The notes under the pieces are model-generated. The model did no database searches and was not told the origin of the DNA. It worked only from the letters and a program-made list of their open reading frames with translations. A stretch of 64,000 nucleotides of DNA from Arbacia lixula (Eukaryota; Echinodermata; Echinoidea; Arbacioida; Arbaciidae): assembly GCA_963669155.1 (NCBI GenBank), contig OZ022593.1, positions 3,388,655-3,452,654 of the forward strand, written 5' to 3'. The position numbers were made by a program, and so were the translations under genes. This document shows, piece after piece, positions 58,408 to 64,000 of this stretch; within the stretch, counting starts at the first letter, position 1, and each line of letters starts with the position of its first letter.

Positions 58408-61400
58408 CTATAATAATAATAATAAACCATGTTTATATAGCGCATAACACATATACATAAGAAAGTCTCTATGCGCTTCAAGGAGCAAAGAAAAAGAGAA
58501 ATGAGGTTACTGAGTTCCTTAAATCATTTTGCCATTTGAAATAAGTGTGTTTTAAGAGCAGACTTAAACCTATCTAGGGTGTTAATATTCCTAAGACTGT
58601 CAGGGAGGCTATTCCATAAAACTGGAGCAGCATGGGCAAATGAGCGTTCACCATATGTTCGTGTAATTATAGGAGGAACAATAAACAAATTCTTTTTACA
58701 TGATCGAAGATTTCGTGTTGGTTTGTATACAGTGAGTAAGTCATTTAGATAAGCAGGAGCTAATCCATGAAAACATTCATAGGCTAATAACAATATCTTG
58801 AACTTAATGCGAGACTGGACTGGTAACCAATGTAAATTACGTAAGACAGGGGATATTGAAGCATGTTTCCTCGTACGTGTAACAAGTCGCGCTGCTGAAT
58901 TTTGTATAGTTTGTAGTCTTTGAATTTGGCGAAGTGGTAATTGAAAAAGGAGACTATTGCAGAAGTCAAAATGACACATAACAAATGCGTGAACCAAACG
59001 TTCAGTTGTACTTCTATCAATAAAATCACAGATTTTACCAATTTTGTAGAGTGCAAACGAAGCTGAACGGCATTTTTGTGTGATGAAATTGTCAAATGTA
59101 AGCTTATTGTCGAAAATTACCCCAAGATTTCTACATGTTTTGGTAGCTTTAATTTGCTTTCCGGCTAGATCCAAGTGAATTACTGGAGTCGCATTTCTGA
59201 AACGGGATGAAACATGAAGGAACTCTGTCTTACTGCAATTTAACTTGAGACAGTTTTGGTGAGACCATTCTTTGATTGCTTGAACACAGTTTGCTATCTG
59301 AGAAGAAACATTTTCAAGCCGTGACTGTTTGAATGTAATATACAACTGAGTGTCATCAGCATAAAACATCTTGAAAATGTTATGTCTTTCAATCAAAGAT
59401 TCTAGAGGAGAGGTGTATAATGTAAACAGGACTGGACCCAATACAGATCCTTGCGGTACTCCTTTGGTGAGTACATGTCCTGAAGACCGATCATTTCCAA
59501 TGACTACATTATGAGTACGTCCTGATAAGTATGACTGCATCCAATTAAGTGCTTCACCACATATTCCAAATCTTAGTGATAAGCGTTTAAGCAATATATC
59601 GTGATCAATGGTATCAAAAGCTGAGGAAAAATCAAGCAAGATAAGCATAACCTCCTCGCCCCTATCAAGTGACAACAGAATGTCATTTGTAACTCTCAAG
59701 AGAGCAGTCTCAACACTATGAAATGACCTGTATCCTGACTGAAACTTTGCATGTAGATCAGATTTACCTAGATATTCTTGTAGCTGATGTGCTGCCATCT
59801 TCTCTAGAATCTTAGCAAAGAATTTAAGGTTTGCTATTGGGCGGTAATTCTTCAGATTGTCACTATCACAAGACGAGCCTTTCAGTTTTGGAATGATATT
59901 GGCACATTTGAACTTATCAGGAAATCTACCATTTCTAAAAGAATCATTTATAATGTTCGTCATAATGGGTACCAACTCAGGAAGAAACTTTTTCATAAAT
60001 GAGGTGGGAATAGGATCAAGATCACAGGTTGTTGAGGAAGACTCCTTGATTACATTAAAAACTTCATTTATAGAAACAGGATTAAATCTTTCAAATGAGA
60101 AGCCCGTTTGATCTTCAACAAGAACATTGTGAGTTAATGATGACCGTAGCTCCTGGGTGATAACTTCTACTTTCTCTGCAAAATAATTCTGGAAACGTTG
60201 TGGAAGGGACAGTTCAGAGTCATTATTTGTTGGCAGTGTACTAGAAGAGCATGGTCGTAGAAGCTGGTCGACTTTCCTGAACAATTCGCGGGAACTACAT
60301 TCTTTCAGTTGGTCCTTGTGATAACGTTTCCTTGCAAACGTGAGTTGGTTATTATAATCATGACAGGCTCTTTTGAAATTCTGACGGTCGATTTCCAGCC
60401 CATGATTGGAGAAAGCCCTACGTTCAAGAGCTCGAAGTTCTTGCTTGCTACGGCGAAGTTCATCAGAAAACCAAGGAGAGTCTGGACGACATCTTACTGT
60501 CCGCGTTACTTCTGGAGCATGTTGGTCAAGAAGCGCAGATAAAACAGACTCATACTGATCAATATGAGCATTTATATCATCACATGGCAACAAAAACAAT
60601 TCAGATCGTGTAATGTCTTGTCGAAACTCTTCAACGTCAATCGCATGTATTTTCCTTGTTTTAATCTGTAACTTCATTGGCTCAGGTTTAGTGATGTTCA
60701 AGGAGCATTTAATAGCTACATGATCGGATGGAAGGTAACTGGTTGAGCTGACGTCACTGACAAAGCTATCAGTTCCACGTGTTAAAATAAGGTCGAGAGT
60801 ATGTCCGTCCTTATGTGTAGGAAAACATATATGCTGTTGAAGGTTAAGTGCAGTTATCAAGTTCAAGAAACGAGTCGAGTTTACATCATTACTTATGTTG
60901 ACATGGAAGTTAAAATCCCCTACTATCATCAACCGATGTGAAGTCAATACCAACTGCTCTAAGAGGGTTGAAAATTCTCGAAAGAATGTCTGCTCTGTTG
61001 CTTCTCCTGTAGCTGTTCGCTGTGGCCTGTAGATTACAATCAGACGAATAGGAGCATGTCGATGGGATGTCAAATGTAGATCCATATGTTCAAAGGAAAT
61101 AAATTCTGAATGAGAGTTGTATGATTTTACTTGGAATGTCTTATTTATACATATGCCGACACCACCTCCCACGCGTCCCAGACGCGGCTTGTGATGCCAA
61201 TCATAGTTCTTGAGGACCAATGATAGTTGGGCCATAGTGACGTTGTCGCGTTCATCGCCAGTAAACCAAGTCTCTGTTACAGCAGCAATGTCGATATGGT
61301 CACTGATGATGAGGTCACACAGCATGTGAGTCTTATTTTTCAAGGACCTGGCATTCCATAGAGCAAATCTAGTACAGTCCTTGTCAAGTATAGCAGAGGA
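58408..61400 (-). mobile_element. CR1/L2-group LINE, 5'-truncated, with (TTA)n tail
   Basis: It is oriented on the - strand. Its 3' end has a short UTR with GCGCTATATAAACATGG and then a (TTA)n microsatellite (the TAA run at about 58409-58426 on the + strand), the tail type of CR1/L2 elements. The other end lies about 61400, just before the WNARS motif that opens the endonuclease. No ORF1 or 5' UTR is seen, so the copy is 5'-truncated. An (AATA)n stretch adjoins the 5' edge. The uninterrupted ORF2 suggests a young insertion. Confidence 0.85.
58524..61394 (-). CDS. LINE ORF2: endonuclease plus reverse transcriptase
   Basis: This frame is open for about 955 codons. It encodes the enzyme that nicks target DNA and copies the element's RNA at the nick. 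The start of the frame has ALWNARS. Numbering from a TTG at 61343 (939 codons), the AP-type endonuclease has TETW at 24-27, GGGVGIC at 59-65, VIYRPQ at 103-108, GDFNFH at 142-147 and SDH at 206-208. The reverse transcriptase has NYRPIANL at 499-506, LLDFSSAFDTIDHD at 569-582, GVPQGSVLGPVLF at 628-640 and the catalytic YADD at 661-664. The C-terminus has the HWLPV and LWNSLPDSLR motifs typical of CR1/L2-group proteins. All catalytic motifs I know are present. The true initiation codon is probably lost with the 5' end; the first ATG in frame lies 6 codons after that TTG. Confidence 0.93.
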   Translation of the reverse strand, partial: AILDKDCTRFALWNARSLKNKTHMLCDLIISDHIDIAAVTETWFTGDERDNVTMAQLSLVLKNYDWHHKPRLGRVGGGVGICINKTFQVKSYNSHSEFISFEHMDLHLTSHRHAPIRLIVIYRPQRTATGEATEQTFFREFSTLLEQLVLTSHRLMIVGDFNFHVNISNDVNSTRFLNLITALNLQQHICFPTHKDGHTLDLILTRGTDSFVSDVSSTSYLPSDHVAIKCSLNITKPEPMKLQIKTRKIHAIDVEEFRQDITRSELFLLPCDDINAHIDQYESVLSALLDQHAPEVTRTVRCRPDSPWFSDELRRSKQELRALERRAFSNHGLEIDRQNFKRACHDYNNQLTFARKRYHKDQLKECSSRELFRKVDQLLRPCSSSTLPTNNDSELSLPQRFQNYFAEKVEVITQELRSSLTHNVLVEDQTGFSFERFNPVSINEVFNVIKESSSTTCDLDPIPTSFMKKFLPELVPIMTNIINDSFRNGRFPDKFKCANIIPKLKGSSCDSDNLKNYRPIANLKFFAKILEKMAAHQLQEYLGKSDLHAKFQSGYRSFHSVETALLRVTNDILLSLDRGEEVMLILLDFSSAFDTIDHDILLKRLSLRFGICGEALNWMQSYLSGRTHNVVIGNDRSSGHVLTKGVPQGSVLGPVLFTLYTSPLESLIERHNIFKMFYADDTQLYITFKQSRLENVSSQIANCVQAIKEWSHQNCLKLNCSKTEFLHVSSRFRNATPVIHLDLAGKQIKATKTCRNLGVIFDNKLTFDNFITQKCRSASFALYKIGKICDFIDRSTTERLVHAFVMCHFDFCNSLLFQLPLRQIQRLQTIQNSAARLVTRTRKHASISPVLRNLHWLPVQSRIKFKILLLAYECFHGLAPAYLNDLLTVYKPTRNLRSCKKNLFIVPPIITRTYGERSFAHAAPVLWNSLPDSLRNINTLDRFKSALKTHLFQMAK

Positions 61401-61720
61401 AGACCGCAGGAATGAATAAATAAATACATAAATAAATAAACCCCAGATGTGATTAAGTCATATATTTGACGTTGATTGACATAAAGTCTTCAGACATGGT
61501 GGATCTCATCATTCAAAACTGCATTGTTCAAGTTCAAGTTTTGATTGACCGCTTTTTTTGTGCATGACTCGTTCCTTTTCAAACATCAAAGAAGGACATT
61601 TCTTGATTCTCCTTTATAATGGCCTTAGTATAAATTTTACAACAATATATCACCAGGTATTCTATCAATTTGCAGTCAAATGGTACAAACATATCTTTCT
61701 TCTTTCTTTTGGCACACAAG

Positions 61721-62204
61721 GGGTGTCTTTATTAGACCGATGTGGGTAAAATAGCGTGCTTGTTCTGACTGGGTTAGCTAGCCAGATCACGAAATAGCTA
61801 GCTATTCGTGTCTTCATTAGCCAGATCAGGTAAAATAGCTTGCTAATTGGTCAAGAAAATTCCCCAAGAAATCTTGGGCTAGATGGAGCTAGCTCGGAGC
61901 GTCTTCATTAGCCTGAAAATTTCTTGATCCCGGCATGCATCAGCGCCCACGAGGCATTGTTTACGTAATAGGTTTTTATACATGCGTGAATGCGAGCTCA
62001 CAACCGAAGCCATGCGGTCATGGCCTATTTCCATCGCACACAGCTGGTATGTGCGAAACTCGGGATAATTTATGCATCTCGAGTTTCGAGTTTACGTATC
62101 CCGAGTTTTGAGCTACTGAAGATGCGATTGCAACTTCAGGCTAGTTCCCCGGATCAGCAAACGAGCTCGCTATTTCGTCTGATCGGGCTAATGAAGACCC
62201 ACCT
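61721..62204. mobile_element. MITE with TCTTCATTAGCC repeats (~484 bp)
   Basis: The left end GGGTGTCTTTATTAGACCGA and the inverse of the right end GGGTCTTCATTAGCCCGATC are related, and AAATAGCG-GCT-GTT follows at both. Internal copies of GTCTTCATTAGCC occur near 61810 and 61892, giving a multi-repeat subterminal structure. A GAGTTTCGAGTTTACG-type palindromic centre lies near 62080. It has no coding capacity. Confidence 0.7.
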
Positions 62205-64000
62205 ACAATGGAGTCCTGTCTCTTCATTCTAACCACAATTCAGAACAGTTCTATGCATGTTTGCATTGACAAGTAGCTACTGGTTATGCAAGAAACTCTT
62301 TGCATTACAATAGTATCACAAGTGTATTCGTCACTGGCATTCCCACCCAGTAGAGTACATGTTATTTGGATGAGGAGGGGATAATAAGGGGTGGGGATAG
62401 TCATGATATTGTCCCATCCATTTGTAAAACAGACTAGCATTCCTAACCATATAAATACCACTAGACCTGACTGCATAGTCATTATGGATGCAGATTTTAT
62501 GCGCAGGTTTCAGACGAGTGTTGCTTTTGGAGACTGGAAAAGTTGTTTGCTGCTTATATAGGCTGGGCTGAGTGATATCATGTCCTCGGTCATGACCTTA
62601 ATGCGATGAAAACAAAGGCCAGCGAGGAAAACTATGTGTGGGACCAGTCATTAGCACTACACACAAGTAAAATAATGAAAGAAACTGCAAAGATAATGAC
62701 AAAAAGATTTGCAAAATTCTTTATCACGAACAGACAGGGTTCAACACATTAAACATCTTTCAATTCACAAAGAAATGAACTTTGGTATAGTTCTCATATT
62801 GTATTTTACATTTGTTTCCACAAACAATATTCAGTTATTATTAGGAACCAATTTAAAATAAAATAGCACATGCCATATTCATCAAACACACAATCTTATT
62901 TATCTGTGTATTCAACACTGTTGCATTTAGGCACCAGTTTTACACACAAATCTCATACATCAACATTTTGGCACACCAAATACATGTTTATTTCAATACC
63001 CAGATTTCATGTGTTCTGGTATGGTTATGCTCCTTAACTTGTTTTAACCAAATCCACTCAATCACTAAAACCTGCTAATAACCAATCAGATTATAACACA
63101 TTCACACATTATACAATGACGAGCTTGATCATTGCAACTTTTCATGTATATCACAAAATCTAAACTCAAAAGTTATGCCCAAGTTTGGAAATTTCAAGAA
63201 AGACAGATTTATACTATCTGAAGAATTTACAGTGACTTTATTCAACAAACTTTGTATTTTCTCTCTTTCTTTCTTGTTTCATCCTTTTCAGCCAGCAGCA
63301 TCCCACTTACATCACACCCACATGTTAAAATCCCATCCTATTCTTCTTCTCCAGTCACCCAACTACTACATCATCCCTTCCCCTATTGCTGGGTCACTAC
63401 CAAGTCAATCTTCAAGACGATGATGGGTTTGGGCTGAAGAACTACAGAAGCATTCTGGACTCTTTAAAAGAGGTACACTCTTGGTAATTAGTCTGGGCTG
63501 AGCACTCAATACAATTGCTGACCTTCTTAAAATACTGATAAGCGATGCAAGAACCTGACAAATAAGTCATATTTTTAAAATGTATGTTGTTTGATCTACT
63601 GTATGTATGTCAACTAATCCTGAACTTCAGGAAAAAACATAGATAGGTCACTGACCTTTGCTTCTCCCTCTGCACTTGTATACTAATGTGTAGATTTAAT
63701 AATATTATGTTATCAATTTTACCAGGGCTGACTTGTTGTTTGAGGAATTTTTAATTAATGTCCTTTTTCAGCGATATTATATTGTTTATATATCAAAATA
63801 AAGGAAGCAAATCAATGGAATGAATCCTGATGGTAGGTCAGGCTGCAGTGTAAGATGACTGGAAAGAGATAATCTGGCTCCCAGATTGTTGGGCATCAAT
63901 AAAGAGGTCTGATAGCAGTAGACTAATCAATCTCCATTTCTTCTCCCAGACTGAGAAAAGAACAGAAAGATCCAATGACTAGTCTATGAGTACTAGACTC
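62205..64000. other. Right edge of the window, nothing recognised
   Basis: A+T-rich DNA without a credible exon, RNA gene or repeat. The short frames near 63.2-63.4 kb show no domain or conserved splice pattern. Confidence 0.5.

Larger units (their letters stand above)
41032..64000 (-). other. Presumed large 5' intron of BICC1
   Basis: No exon encoding the N-terminal part of BICC1 (expected to contain a sequence like FFQKIMEET-TQIAWPSKLKIG) was recognised on either strand. The stretch holds the 5.2-kb inverted-repeat element, the LINE, MITEs and many microsatellites. Outside these it is A+T-rich with no credible gene. Vertebrate BICC1 also has very large 5' introns. Confidence 0.5.

Noticed and set aside
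1-64000. LTR retroelements, capsid- or envelope-bearing elements, or toxin genes
   Set aside because: No protease, integrase, gag-like or capsid-like frame and no paired long terminal repeats were recognised anywhere.

Overview
The window is metazoan nuclear DNA: split genes with GT-AG introns, long A+T-rich non-coding stretches, abundant microsatellites, and DNA transposons, MITEs, tRNA-derived SINEs and LINEs. Several repeat families (foldback MITEs opening GGGTGTTTCA and GGGCCCTGTTGCAT, and a SINE whose body carries ACCTGGTAGG) resemble ones I remember from sea urchins. The best guess is therefore a marine deuterostome, probably an echinoderm. This rests on memory rather than a search, and the species is not determined.

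Two protein-coding genes converge. On the + strand, about 2.3-10.8 kb, are the last seven exons of an acidic, disordered protein tail, 361 residues ending at a TAA. I read it as the C-terminal tail of an ankyrin. The supports are a basic IRKVVKRRIKK / ITVHKKVTRK region near the end and its position next to BICC1; human ANK3 and BICC1 are near neighbours on chromosome 10q21. On the - strand, from 41.0 kb down to 21.8 kb, are 16 consecutive exons of Bicaudal-C (BICC1), an RNA-binding translational regulator with KH domains and a C-terminal SAM domain. They run from inside the first KH region to the stop codon, and all exon phases agree (1212 codons before the stop, counting the first split codon). 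The first coding exons of BICC1 were not found and probably lie beyond 64 kb, so 41-64 kb is read as a very large 5' intron.

Between the two stop codons (10.8-21.8 kb) is non-coding, A+T-rich DNA that probably holds both 3' UTRs. It includes a nine-copy 38-bp minisatellite and an array of tRNA-like units that runs up to the BICC1 stop codon.

Mobile elements: a CR1/L2-type LINE with a long open ORF2 and a (TTA)n tail at 58.4-61.4 kb (- strand); a 5.2-kb element with 33-bp terminal inverted repeats and arrays of a TGCCAGAAGGGCC motif at both ends (43.7-48.9 kb), containing an old LINE fragment; two hairpin-ended elements (27.0-27.7 and 35.9-37.4 kb) built from ~120-bp units carrying perfect DR1 nuclear-receptor-type motifs; and several MITEs, one nested in another. 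No LTR retrovirus-like or capsid-bearing element was recognised. No new enzymatic or defence system was found. The most unusual structures are two minisatellites in BICC1 built from copies of its own exon-intron junctions, the DR1-rich elements, and the tRNA-like array at the BICC1 stop.
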